33,927 nucleotides of DNA from Dyadobacter sp. LHD-138. Lineage in GTDB: Bacteria > Bacteroidota > Bacteroidia > Cytophagales > Spirosomataceae. Each line of letters opens with the position of its first letter. The stretch's first letter is position 1. The notes under the pieces were generated by a model. The model was not told the origin of the DNA and did no database searches. It saw only the letters and a list, made by a program, of their open reading frames with translations. Positions 8,382 to 15,638 of this stretch are shown here, in pieces. A program made the translations under genes and the position numbers. Location: positions 1 through 33,927 of the forward strand of contig NZ_JAVFVU010000055.1 in the NCBI RefSeq assembly GCF_030929615.1. The letters run 5' to 3'.

Positions 8382-8644
8382 CGTTTTGCGTCAGCTGCAA
8401 TCATCCTTTTACCTTCCTGCATCCAGTCTTCTTTGATGGCCTCTTCTGAGAAATTCATCTCAATAAATTGCTCCGACAGATGGTCGAGCGTTCCCAGGTA
8501 AGGTTGTTGAATCAGAAATTTCTTTGTTTTCTTCTTCCCGAAAATCGATTTTGTCTCGATTGTAAATTCGATTCCCCGGTCGAGTAGCGTATCCAGCTCG
8601 ATTTTCTCGGCTTCATAGCTATTAAAATTATTGTCTTCCAGCAT
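8135..8644 (-). CDS. Tail assembly chaperone, G-type
   Basis: 169 aa, between tail tube and tape measure, exactly where siphoviruses encode the chaperone that folds and recruits the tape measure. The sequence is mostly helical, with an N-terminal KIELDTLLDRGIEFTI beta-type segment and helices around FLTGIYANYFLWRMTPKKLMQL. The stop (8135-8137) lies in a stretch reading CTGGATTAAAAAGCCC on the coding strand, where the -1 frame stays open and leads into the T extension. The start is preceded by AACACACACG and, further up, by a terminator (8668-8693) that should lower its expression relative to the tail tube. Confidence 0.75.
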   Translation of the reverse strand: MLEDNNFNSYEAEKIELDTLLDRGIEFTIETKSIFGKKKTKKFLIQQPYLGTLDHLSEQFIEMNFSEEAIKEDWMQEGKRMIAADAKRCARIAAIAVLNSKWKIKFLTGIYANYFLWRMTPKKLMQLTTIIFQISNIADFINSIRYLAIQTRTTSPALMEKIPEEQQLD

Positions 8645-8649
8645 GTGGG

Positions 8650-8659
8650 CGTGTGTGTT
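8650..8659 (-). promoter_or_regulatory. CA-repeat leader of tail chaperone
   Basis: AACACACACG on the minus strand, 5 nt before the ATG at 8644; the final T-A of the consensus is altered. Confidence 0.6.
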
Positions 8660-8667
8660 GTTAAATC

Positions 8668-8693
8668 AAAAAGGCTCCCGTATGGAAGCCTTT
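8668..8693 (-). terminator. Internal terminator after tail tube gene
   Basis: On the minus strand AAAGGCT pairs with AGCCTTT across a 10-nt loop and is followed by further T residues. It lies inside the operon between tail tube and chaperone, so it probably trims transcription and keeps the tube protein in excess. Confidence 0.75.
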
Positions 8694-8720
8694 CGGGATT
8701 ATTGAAAAGGAATGGTATAA

Positions 8721-9230
8721 TTACGCTACGAGTGGCCCGAATTTCACTGGCTTCGTATCTGCCTTTGTCGGCTGCATAATTGTCGCTACAATATCAACCG
8801 CCATTTTCCCCGGCTTGGTCAGATCATAGTTGATTTTCGCGACAATTGACGCTCTTACAACTGTGATCACATACCCTTTTTTAGGAGTAACTTTAATAGA
8901 CCTTTCCAGTGAATTTGCTACACCGGATCTCTCCCATGTTTGTGCTGCTCCGACTCCTTCAACTGCTCCCCCCCATAATACAGCAAGGGCAGCCAGGTCT
9001 GCATTTAACAACGTCCAGGAAACAGTTATTGCCCCTTCTGTTATGTCGACATCGGCAGCTGCGTCATATTCAAGCGCATGAAGCTCGTCCCTGGTTGGAT
9101 CCTCTTCGGAAATAACTGCTGTTGAGTCCCGGTCAGTATCCCCAAGGCGCTCCCAAACAGTAGCCACTCCTCCATCGGCCGCAATTTCACCAATTTCGAT
9201 TTTACCTAAACCCCTGGTTATTTGTCCCAT
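8721..9230 (-). CDS. Major tail tube protein
   Basis: 169 aa. It forms the stacked rings of the tail tube around the tape measure. The beta-rich sequence opens with a Gly-rich IEIGEIAADGG segment, has DITEGAITVSWTLLNAD in the middle, and closes with a second beta half (KGYVITVVRASIVAKINYDL...KMAVDIVATIMQP), consistent with the tail tube/gpV fold. It is next to the chaperone and tape measure, and is followed by the intra-operon terminator at 8668-8693. The leader AAACACACTA is 2 nt before the ATG. Identification is from position and fold pattern. Confidence 0.75.
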   Translation of the reverse strand: MGQITRGLGKIEIGEIAADGGVATVWERLGDTDRDSTAVISEEDPTRDELHALEYDAAADVDITEGAITVSWTLLNADLAALAVLWGGAVEGVGAAQTWERSGVANSLERSIKVTPKKGYVITVVRASIVAKINYDLTKPGKMAVDIVATIMQPTKADTKPVKFGPLVA

Positions 9231-9232
9231 TA

Positions 9233-9242
9233 TAGTGTGTTT
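9233..9242 (-). promoter_or_regulatory. CA-repeat leader of tail tube gene
   Basis: AAACACACTA on the minus strand, 2 nt before the ATG at 9230. Confidence 0.65.
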
Positions 9243-9265
9243 TTAAATTTTAATACTTTTTTATC

Positions 9266-9682
9266 TTACGGATTCTCAAAAATGAAATCGACACGAAAAT
9301 TGAAGTAGTGTTGATTAATTTCAGGCTGGCCAATCAATGAACTGCCGGAAATTGACAAACTGAAGTCATTTTTGTACGTGTCTTCTATCAGTGGTTTCAC
9401 CAGGTCAGCGATGACTTTTAGCCTGCCCTCATTTGGAGCATAATACTTAGTGCTTGATGTTCCAATCGTTTGCTGCAAATCAGCAACATGAATGTTTACG
9501 TTTGATACTCCTCTTTGCAATGACCCTTCATCAAGTACAATGGTATTCACAACAATGTCTTCCAGTACAGAATTGGCCGGACGAACCGTTTTGTATATAT
9601 CACCTGTTATTGCTGATTTTAAGACTGTCGAAGCGTTCAGTATTTTGTAGAGCTCCGTATTTTGATCCAGGGCAGTCTTCAT
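9266..9682 (-). CDS. Tail terminator/completion protein
   Basis: 138 aa. It lies between the HK97-gp10-like protein and the tail tube, the usual place of the protein that caps the finished tail and joins it to the head. Features include YKILNASTVLKSAITGDIYK at the start, a central VVNTIVLDEG strand and a C-terminal HYFNFRVDFIFENP strand, similar in outline to small alpha/beta tail terminators. Its ATG overlaps the stop of the upstream gene by 4 nt (9679-9682), indicating translational coupling. Family assignment is by synteny. Confidence 0.6.
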   Translation of the reverse strand: MKTALDQNTELYKILNASTVLKSAITGDIYKTVRPANSVLEDIVVNTIVLDEGSLQRGVSNVNIHVADLQQTIGTSSTKYYAPNEGRLKVIADLVKPLIEDTYKNDFSLSISGSSLIGQPEINQHYFNFRVDFIFENP

Positions 9683-10122
9683 TTCATTTGTTCAATTTGC
9701 TTTTTCAACTTCTGTCTTACCTTTGGAAGTTCTCTGGATGCAAGCAGCTCAGCACTGGCAAGTACATCATATCCCATTGATTCAACAGCTGATGCATAAT
9801 TCATTCCGGCAACGACGATGAGCGCATAACCTTTGACAGCTCGGTTCGCCAATTCATCTGCAAGTTTTTTCCCCGATTGTGCACCGATCTTTGTATCCGG
9901 GAAATAATGAGTATAAATCTTACCATTTACAACCAGCACATAGCCCAGACTTGCACGGAGATTACCCGTTTGATCTTTATATGTAGCCAGCGTCCGGGCA
10001 TGATTTACAAGTTGCTCACCCAGTACCTGAAGATTAAGTATAATCGCCTTGTCGATTCTGACCATGCGTTTTTCTAACTCCCGGCGAAAATCAGTCGTTG
10101 TGAAACGTGCCTTTATACCCAT
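9679..10122 (-). CDS. HK97 gp10-like neck protein
   Basis: 147 aa. The N-terminus (DFRRELEKRMVRIDKAI) leads into VNHARTLATYKDQTGNLRAS and then GYVLVVNGKIY and GYALIVVAGMNYASAVES, ending in a basic amphipathic helix. The T-G-N-L-R-x-S motif followed by a Gly-rich strand and A-x-x-V-E is characteristic of HK97 gp10-like head-tail connector and tail completion proteins. It overlaps the head-closure gene by 10 nt upstream and the tail terminator by 4 nt downstream, so the set is translationally coupled. Role: bridging portal/connector and tail. Confidence 0.75.
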   Translation of the reverse strand: MGIKARFTTTDFRRELEKRMVRIDKAIILNLQVLGEQLVNHARTLATYKDQTGNLRASLGYVLVVNGKIYTHYFPDTKIGAQSGKKLADELANRAVKGYALIVVAGMNYASAVESMGYDVLASAELLASRELPKVRQKLKKQIEQMK

Positions 10123-10433
10123 AATTTTGAATGAAACTGACCTTTACGAAATTGTTTTACACTCCCTTTCACACGAATATCACCGCCTTCACGCACTTCA
10201 ATCTCGGTACCGACAGCAATAATCAATTCCATTTTTTTAATCAGAACAATGAAGTTTGAAACGTAGGCAATTCCGTCGACAACAATCTTGACCTGGCCTT
10301 TGGAATCTGTTTCATCCCGGCATATTCCAACCTTAGACCATGCTGTTTCGGCTGGAATTGGATTACCATCTTCATCCTTGCCTCCACCGATAACGGTCGA
10401 TGTATATAGGTCATATGGATATTGTATGATCAT
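10113..10433 (-). CDS. Head closure protein
   Basis: 106 aa, with beta segments (TAWSKVGICRDE, GQVKIVVDGIAYVSNFIVLIKK, ELIIAVGTEIEVREGGDIRVKG) matching the small beta-barrel head-closure/stopper proteins placed between the adaptor and the gp10-like protein. It closes the portal after packaging and provides the tail docking surface. It starts 3 nt after the stop of the upstream gene and overlaps the downstream gene by 10 nt. Assignment is from position and secondary-structure pattern. Confidence 0.6.
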   Translation of the reverse strand: MIIQYPYDLYTSTVIGGGKDEDGNPIPAETAWSKVGICRDETDSKGQVKIVVDGIAYVSNFIVLIKKMELIIAVGTEIEVREGGDIRVKGSVKQFRKGQFHSKLWV

Positions 10434-10436
10434 CGA

Positions 10437-10766
10437 TTACCAGCAGTTGGATCTGTCACGTACCTTGGGTTGTGTGTCAAACTTTTCAATCAGATCAGGA
10501 CAACCACTTTCCTGCGCAAGTGCCAAAAGTGAATCAGGAATTGAAGAATCAGTATATGTGACTGAATAATTATCTTCTGACTCACTTTTAATGCCTTTGT
10601 CTTTCTGGATCTCGGATATCGCAAGTCCATAGATAGCACACTTATTAGCCGGGTCATAATCCGATGACGGATCAATTCCGGCTAATTCGGCAGCAACCTC
10701 CAACCTCTCATCTGAAAGTTTGGCATTGCTGCCGATTAAGTGCTTTATGACCGTGAGGTTTGTCAT
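10437..10766 (-). CDS. Head-tail adaptor-like protein
   Basis: 109 aa, largely helical (TVIKHLIGSNAKLSDERLEVAAELAGID, NKCAIYGLAISEIQKD, SIPDSLLALAQESG). The position after the capsid gene and before head closure matches phage gp6/gp15-type adaptors that bind under the portal. Its start overlaps the stop of the upstream gene by 4 nt. No diagnostic motif is visible, so the name is synteny-based. Confidence 0.5.
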   Translation of the reverse strand: MTNLTVIKHLIGSNAKLSDERLEVAAELAGIDPSSDYDPANKCAIYGLAISEIQKDKGIKSESEDNYSVTYTDSSIPDSLLALAQESGCPDLIEKFDTQPKVRDRSNCW

Positions 10767-11041
10767 TCTGGATTTGTCGTAGCTACTTCCTTGGCTTTCT
10801 TATCTTCATCAGCTTTTGCTTCCAATTCAGCCTGAACTTTCGCCGCTTCTTTTTCAGATGCTACTTTTGCTTTAGTTTCATCTTTGGGAGCTTCAATTAA
10901 GCCTCTTGATAAAAGACTATCAAGAATCGTATCCTCCAAATGACTTACATCATCGCCAACCGCATGGATTTTATTAAAGTTATTTCGGTCTCTGAATTCC
11001 GAAGTAACTTTATACCCTTCTGTTTCTTTTTTCTTCGCCAT
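10763..11041 (-). CDS. Small protein after major capsid gene
   Basis: 92 aa. The N-terminal half (GYKVTSEFRDRNNFNKIHAV, then VSHLEDTILDSLLSRGLIE) resembles the small proteins often encoded just after the major capsid gene in Bacteroidota and Firmicutes phages. The C-terminal half is a low-complexity Ala/Lys/Glu helix. Exact role unknown; possibly head-tail joining or capsid stabilisation. The last base of the capsid stop region and this start are directly abutting, and the end overlaps the next gene by 4 nt. Confidence 0.6.
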   Translation of the reverse strand: MAKKKETEGYKVTSEFRDRNNFNKIHAVGDDVSHLEDTILDSLLSRGLIEAPKDETKAKVASEKEAAKVQAELEAKADEDKKAKEVATTNPE

Positions 11042-12126
11042 TACGCTTGTACCGTTTTAGTGTCGAGTAAATAGATTTGATCAACATTTGTCAAGACCGG
11101 TAGCACTCGTGCCTGCGAAGAAGTAAATTCAGCAAGGGAAGGTCTGTTTGTCCGATACTTAGAAGCTAAGATATATTCGTCAGCTACCTGATATTCAACA
11201 CCCGCAACTGGATGTGACAGTTCCGCGAGCGGTGACCACGTAAGTGTACCTACATTATCGCCAGGCAAAAATGAAATTTGCCCATCTGCCCAAGGTTTGT
11301 ACTGGGATTTAACGCCGTTCTTTTCGCGGATAATAACCCGATCAACGATTTCAACAACAAACTTATACTTCTTCTGAAGCATTGTGTTTAATTGGTCGAA
11401 ATCCGGAGCAAACAGGTTTTGACCCAGATATCCTATGGAATTTGCGAACGCCTCCTTAATCTGAGTTGTTGCAACCATATTATCGAACGCAGTATTGTCG
11501 AGCATTACCTTTCCAATTGCATTGCCATCAGCACTAACTTTCTTCCGAAGTCGCTGAATATCATCAAGCGGCTTGGCAGTTGTTGGATTTGACCACAAAA
11601 CAGCGACGCCAAATTTATTGCCAATTGGGATCCCGTAGTCAATTCGTACTCCAACTCCAACGTTGTCAACCTCCTGAATCAGAGTTGTCCCAGTTGAAAG
11701 AGCCTGTAAAAATGCGCCTTCAAGGGTTTCATAAACACCACCGATGACACGAGGTGTATCGGCGAATAGTTTACGCAAAAGCTGAACCTCAGTTCCTTTT
11801 TGCGCTCTCAAAACTTCAAGTTCGGTTAATTGGCGCTCGTTAAGAGCCAGTTCCATTCCTATCTTAGGAATTTCACCGTTTTGCTTACTGATCGAATCTC
11901 GCATTTTCAATGGCAGCGGAGAATCAAAAGCAACAATATCCGCTGCTACAAGAGAGTTTTGAGCAGAAACTGCTTCCCATTTACCTGTAACGGAATAATC
12001 TACTGTCAGCATTGACTTGAATCGGTAGGTCAAGGGATTTTTTGATCCATTGATTGATTCTACATACGCTGAAACAAGGGGGCCAAAATGTTTTTTAACC
12101 CATTCGATGAACATTGACTGTTCCAT
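11041..12126 (-). CDS. Major capsid protein, gpE-like
   Basis: 361 aa, the main shell subunit (HK97 fold). Recognised by overall pattern: an N-terminal arm (MFIEWVKKHFGPLVSAYVES), a LPLKMRDSISKQNGEIPKIGMELALNERQL segment, LRKLFADTPRVIGGVYETLEGAFLQALSTG (spine helix) and a C-terminal part with EYILASKYRTNRPSLAEFTSSQARVLPVL, as in lambda gpE-like phage capsid proteins. It follows scaffold and decoration genes and precedes the connector genes, the normal order. The leader AACACACACACTA lies 4 nt before the ATG and should support high translation. Confidence 0.85.
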   Translation of the reverse strand: MEQSMFIEWVKKHFGPLVSAYVESINGSKNPLTYRFKSMLTVDYSVTGKWEAVSAQNSLVAADIVAFDSPLPLKMRDSISKQNGEIPKIGMELALNERQLTELEVLRAQKGTEVQLLRKLFADTPRVIGGVYETLEGAFLQALSTGTTLIQEVDNVGVGVRIDYGIPIGNKFGVAVLWSNPTTAKPLDDIQRLRKKVSADGNAIGKVMLDNTAFDNMVATTQIKEAFANSIGYLGQNLFAPDFDQLNTMLQKKYKFVVEIVDRVIIREKNGVKSQYKPWADGQISFLPGDNVGTLTWSPLAELSHPVAGVEYQVADEYILASKYRTNRPSLAEFTSSQARVLPVLTNVDQIYLLDTKTVQA

Positions 12127-12130
12127 ATTC

Positions 12131-12143
12131 TAGTGTGTGTGTT
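12131..12143 (-). promoter_or_regulatory. CA-repeat leader of major capsid gene
   Basis: AACACACACACTA on the minus strand, 4 nt before the ATG at 12126. It is one of the two longest CA runs of the set. Confidence 0.7.
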
Positions 12144-12160
12144 GTGTTAATAATGGAACC

Positions 12161-12559
12161 TTAGTCAGCTCTCCATGCAATGAATGGCACAGCGGTTTTA
12201 AACGCTGCCAAAATTGTAGTCATGGAGAAAGGTGTTGCTTCGGGATTCGCTGTACCATTGGTAAGTATCCCTGCCATTGGTGTAGCCTTAAGGACTGATG
12301 AGCGTAATACGCCTACGTAAACATGATCTGTTGGCAATGTGCCGTAAACTGTATCATTTGTCGCCAAAGGCATTGGTTTGTAATCTTTCGAAACCGTGTC
12401 CTGAATGATGACGTGCCCCGCCTGGATAACTGCGGGGCCAAAGCCAGTAACATTCAAAGAACGACCTCCTTCGATTCCATCAAGAGCAAGCTTGATTACG
12501 ATCGACTCCTTGCCGGTATTCACTTGTGATCCGGCCCCATTCAGAGTTGTAGTTGCCAT
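12161..12559 (-). CDS. Head decoration protein
   Basis: 132 aa. A small beta-rich protein between scaffold and major capsid, the position of lambda gpD-like decoration or head-stabilising proteins. Visible segments include ESIVIKLALDGIEGGRSLNVTGF, VIQAGHVIIQDTVSKDYKPM and TDHVYVGVLRSSVL, then PMAGILTNGTANPEA and a C-terminal FKTAVPFIAWRAD. The PMAGILTNGTxN stretch is typical of such proteins. The start is 1 nt after the scaffold stop, so translation is coupled and it has no CA leader of its own. Confidence 0.65.
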   Translation of the reverse strand: MATTTLNGAGSQVNTGKESIVIKLALDGIEGGRSLNVTGFGPAVIQAGHVIIQDTVSKDYKPMPLATNDTVYGTLPTDHVYVGVLRSSVLKATPMAGILTNGTANPEATPFSMTTILAAFKTAVPFIAWRAD

Positions 12560-12560
12560 T

Positions 12561-13259
12561 TTAAGCTGGAAGTATGCTTTTAAGTAATGCGCTAGCCTCC
12601 TCCTTGGAAGCTTCCTTAGCAGCCGAACCGCCAGTTGGTGTAAACGGCCGGCCGGTTTGCCCCAAACCTTGATCAGAAAGCAGCTGTGTGGCTGTTGTTA
12701 GTTTAGTCTCAACAGCAGTTAAATGCTCTTGAAAAGCTTCCTCGGTTCCGAATTTTGCCGGATCGAAATTATCGATGTAAGCATCCTTTAAAATTGGGTT
12801 GAAGTCTTTCAATTTCGTTTGCAAGGCCTGAAGTCTTGTTTCGGCAACCTTGCCCGCTTTAAGTCCCTGTAATTCCTCTTTTAAAGGATCTACAACAGCC
12901 TTAATTGCCTCGGCCAGCATTGCTTTAATGTCTGGTTGTTGCTGACCACCTCCGCCCTTGTCGGCATCTTCTTTGGCTTTTTTATCAGCAGCTTCCTTTT
13001 CTTCGGCAGATTTTTTGTCGGCTTCGGCTTTTGCTTTGTCCTCTGAATCTTTTTTCTCCTTTGCAGCTATCGTCCTGATCTTATCGTCAAATTTAGCTGT
13101 TTCTGTAAAATTCATGATTTTGTCCAGAGCTTTTAACCTAGCGTCAATGTCTGCTTCTTCGATGTCGTTTAGTCCGTCCCCGATTGAGTCCAGCCTGGCT
13201 TTGGAAAGATTCACTCCTGGGAATAGCTCCTTCAGTCGTGTAATGACTTTTTCCTTCAT
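12561..13259 (-). CDS. Capsid scaffolding protein
   Basis: 232 aa. The first gene of the minus-strand operon. A short alpha-helical N-terminus (VITRLKELFPGVNLSKARLD) is followed by a highly charged Lys/Glu/Ala helix, a GGGGQQQ linker and a second coiled-coil half, ending in SALLKSILPA. A charged, helical, low-complexity protein directly before decoration and capsid genes is the hallmark of scaffolds, which shape the procapsid and are then removed. No protease gene is nearby. The leader TACACACACTA lies 9 nt upstream of the ATG and a strong promoter at 13293-13322. Confidence 0.75.
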   Translation of the reverse strand: MKEKVITRLKELFPGVNLSKARLDSIGDGLNDIEEADIDARLKALDKIMNFTETAKFDDKIRTIAAKEKKDSEDKAKAEADKKSAEEKEAADKKAKEDADKGGGGQQQPDIKAMLAEAIKAVVDPLKEELQGLKAGKVAETRLQALQTKLKDFNPILKDAYIDNFDPAKFGTEEAFQEHLTAVETKLTTATQLLSDQGLGQTGRPFTPTGGSAAKEASKEEASALLKSILPA

Positions 13260-13268
13260 GTAAATAAG

Positions 13269-13279
13269 TAGTGTGTGTA
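13269..13279 (-). promoter_or_regulatory. CA-repeat leader of scaffold gene
   Basis: TACACACACTA on the minus strand, 9 nt before the ATG at 13259 and just after the predicted transcription start. Confidence 0.7.
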
Positions 13280-13292
13280 AATATTCTCAAAA

Positions 13293-13322
13293 CAAAATTA
13301 ATTATTTATAATTGCATTGCAA
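13293..13322 (-). promoter_or_regulatory. Promoter of capsid-tail operon
   Basis: Minus strand: TTG (13322-13320) in the palindrome TTGCAATGCAA, 19 nt, then TAATTTTG (13300-13293), an exact match to the Bacteroidota -7 consensus TAnnTTTG. It fires into the scaffold gene and shares its -33 palindrome with the divergent promoter at 13312-13340. Confidence 0.75.
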
Positions 13323-13340
13323 CTATTTTTATTAAATTTG
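13312..13340 (+). promoter_or_regulatory. Promoter of fibre-lysis operon
   Basis: TTG (13312-13314) within TTGCATTGCAA, 18 nt, then TAAATTTG (13333-13340), an exact TAnnTTTG match. The start codon follows at 13360. The palindromic -33 region serves both directions. Confidence 0.78.
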
Positions 13341-13359
13341 TTTGTTAATTAAAATTTGA

Positions 13360-14418
13360 ATGGGATTATTAATTGGTGTTGGAGACTACGGAATTGGCGA
13401 TTTGATCCAAAAAGCGCAGAATCTATATGATTTGCTTGCGGATCTATGCAATGGTCAATTGAGCTTTGCGGACATCCTTAATAAGCCAGATACAATTGGT
13501 GGCTACGGTATTACGGATGCTTATACCATCACACAGATTACTGCCCTATTAGCTGGAAAAGCAGATACTGACCAGCAATACAGCTATAATAATCTACTTG
13601 ATTTACCAACCAATATTGCCGACTCCGGAATACTTGATGTCTATACCAAAGACGAAGTTCTCGCGCTAATAGCTGAATTAGCAATTGGCGAGCACACACA
13701 TGAGATTGAGGACATTACTGGATTACCGGAAGCATTATCTGCCTTGGCATGGAAAGAAGTAAGTTCCTTACCAAGTCCGGTTGCATCCGGAGCAATTTAC
13801 GTAGTTCCCAGTGCTGGCAAATTTCAGTTATTTGTCGGTAGCCGGACCACACCGGGAGAAGTTTATGCACTTGATGCCATAACCAGTGCCGCATTAGCAA
13901 CGGCCCTTGCTACGAAACAAAATAAACTCACAGGCTCACCCACCGACTATGTAAAGGGCGACGGCACTTTCGGAGTTTTCAACAAAGCCGCGATCGGTTT
14001 GGGAAACGTGGCAAATTATTCACCCGTAGAAATGCCAATCAGTGATGCTGTTTTAGCTGCATTACTTAGTAAAGCTAACGATTCGGATGTCCTAAAAAAA
14101 ACAGGTAATCAGACAAAATCTTCGGGGGTATTAACCTTTGCTTTATCGCCGCAAGTTCCAGAGCCGGTTAATGGTCAAGATGCGGCCAATAAAGGGTATG
14201 TGGACTCACAGGTGCAGGACTCAAACATTGGCGAATCTGAATATCTGTTCGAAACCCCGGCCGAAGAGTGGATAGTAAACCACAATCTGAACAGAATGCC
14301 AAAGCCGAATATTATCATAGGCGGCAAAATGGTGATGTCAGATGTAATATATATCGATAACGATGTTTTGAAAATTGTTCACAGCAAGCCAAGAACAGGA
14401 ATTGTTACTATCAAGTAA
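13360..14418 (+). CDS. Tail fibre protein 1
   Basis: 352 aa, first gene of the plus-strand fibre operon. It contains phage-fibre motifs: repeated short units such as ILNKPDTIGGYGITDAYT and KADTDQQYSYNNLLDLP, HTHEIEDITGLPEAL, an Ala-rich TKQNKLTGSPTDYVKGDG stretch and AANKGYVDSQVQ. The C-terminus (EEWIVNHNLNRMPKPNIII...GIVTIK) is a short beta domain also present in shape in the next fibre. Likely part of the receptor-binding apparatus or its anchor to the tail tip. It has no CA leader; the ATG is 19 nt after the -7 element. Confidence 0.75.
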   Translation: MGLLIGVGDYGIGDLIQKAQNLYDLLADLCNGQLSFADILNKPDTIGGYGITDAYTITQITALLAGKADTDQQYSYNNLLDLPTNIADSGILDVYTKDEVLALIAELAIGEHTHEIEDITGLPEALSALAWKEVSSLPSPVASGAIYVVPSAGKFQLFVGSRTTPGEVYALDAITSAALATALATKQNKLTGSPTDYVKGDGTFGVFNKAAIGLGNVANYSPVEMPISDAVLAALLSKANDSDVLKKTGNQTKSSGVLTFALSPQVPEPVNGQDAANKGYVDSQVQDSNIGESEYLFETPAEEWIVNHNLNRMPKPNIIIGGKMVMSDVIYIDNDVLKIVHSKPRTGIVTIK

Positions 14419-14430
14419 ACGCACGCACTT
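14419..14430 (+). promoter_or_regulatory. Degenerate CA leader of fibre 2
   Basis: ACGCACGCACTT, two substitutions from the CA-repeat leader, 2 nt before the ATG at 14433 and immediately after the fibre 1 stop. Confidence 0.45.
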
Positions 14431-14432
14431 AA

Positions 14433-15635
14433 ATGGAATTTCATAATAACGTAGACTTCTTACAGAACCAGGCCTTAAACATAGTTCTGCATTCGGCTGC
14501 TGTGGCTCCGAGTAGTCCGGTTGACGGGCAGATGTACTATAACACAGGCACGAAGACCATCTATCATTATGATTCGGTCGCTGCGGCTTGGAAACCTCTC
14601 GGTTCTGGTACTGTTGTCGGCGGAAATGGTTTGCTTGAATCCACAACAGGCGGGATCGTTACACTTTCGGTAAACGTGGACGGTGCTACGCTGGAAGTAG
14701 TTACTGACATTGTCAGAGTGAAAGATGGTGGTATAACTGCCGCCAAGCTTGCGACCGATTCGGTAACGGCTATTAAAATCTTAGCTGGGGCCGTCTCGTT
14801 CGCCAAGATGCAGAACATTAATGGCATGACCATTATGGGGCGCACAGCAGCGGGATTGGGCGTTGTCTCGGAAATCTCACTGATTAACGACAGTACTCTC
14901 GCAACTGCAACAGGATCTAATCTAGCAACTGCGGGTTCGCTTAAAGCCTATATCGATGGACTACTGGCGGGGCTGGGCAAACCCATGGGGCCATTCGACG
15001 CCGCTGCTGCAACTAATCTACCCGGAACCGCTTTGGTAAAAAACGGATCGTTTTGGCGGGTCACGACAGCAGGAACCGTTCAGGGATTGATCATGAAGCC
15101 GGGCGATGTTCTGTTTGCGGATAAAGATAATCCATCTCCTACCGTAGCGGCAGACTGGTTTGTCATTGAAGGCAATGCCGATCAAGCAACTACCACGGTA
15201 ATGGGCTGGCTTATGTTAGCTACAAACGTGGACGTGCAGACAGGTTCTGATCCTAATAAGGCAGTTACTCCGGCTGGGCTAAGCTCCCGAACGGCGACGG
15301 AGATCCGCACGGGACTAGCAAAGATTGCAACTCAGGCACTAACCGATGCTGGGGCTAACGACACAGACATCGTTACGCCGCTGAAAATGGCTGTTTATGT
15401 CGCGTCAAAGATATCTGGCGGTGGATATTCAGCGATAATCGGAGACGGTACAGCGGTGTCCTTCACCATCACACACGGTCTTAATTCGAAAAATGTATTG
15501 GCTGTTGTTCGCAAGGTCTCAGATGGATCTGAAATAATGGTAGACAACCGGGCGGCATCCCTGACAACGTTAGTAATCACACCAATCAAGCCCCCAGCAG
15601 CGGGTGCATGGGAGGTTACAATACTGAAAAAATAA
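14433..15635 (+). CDS. Tail fibre protein 2
   Basis: 400 aa. The N-terminus (FHNNVDFLQNQALNIVLHSA, then SSPVDGQMYYNTGTKTIYHYDS) is a common beta-strand entry module of phage fibres. The middle has VDGATLEVVTDIVRVKDGGITAAKLATDSVTAIKI repeats and a FWRVTTAGTVQGLIMKPGDVLFAD segment followed by Ala/Thr-rich trimerising sequence. The C-terminus (YSAIIGDGTAVSFTITHGLN...WEVTILKK) resembles the end of fibre 1. Expected role: tail fibre or adsorption structure. It is separated from fibre 3 by 3 nt, indicating coupled translation. Confidence 0.75.
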   Translation: MEFHNNVDFLQNQALNIVLHSAAVAPSSPVDGQMYYNTGTKTIYHYDSVAAAWKPLGSGTVVGGNGLLESTTGGIVTLSVNVDGATLEVVTDIVRVKDGGITAAKLATDSVTAIKILAGAVSFAKMQNINGMTIMGRTAAGLGVVSEISLINDSTLATATGSNLATAGSLKAYIDGLLAGLGKPMGPFDAAAATNLPGTALVKNGSFWRVTTAGTVQGLIMKPGDVLFADKDNPSPTVAADWFVIEGNADQATTTVMGWLMLATNVDVQTGSDPNKAVTPAGLSSRTATEIRTGLAKIATQALTDAGANDTDIVTPLKMAVYVASKISGGGYSAIIGDGTAVSFTITHGLNSKNVLAVVRKVSDGSEIMVDNRAASLTTLVITPIKPPAAGAWEVTILKK

Positions 15636-15638
15636 GGA

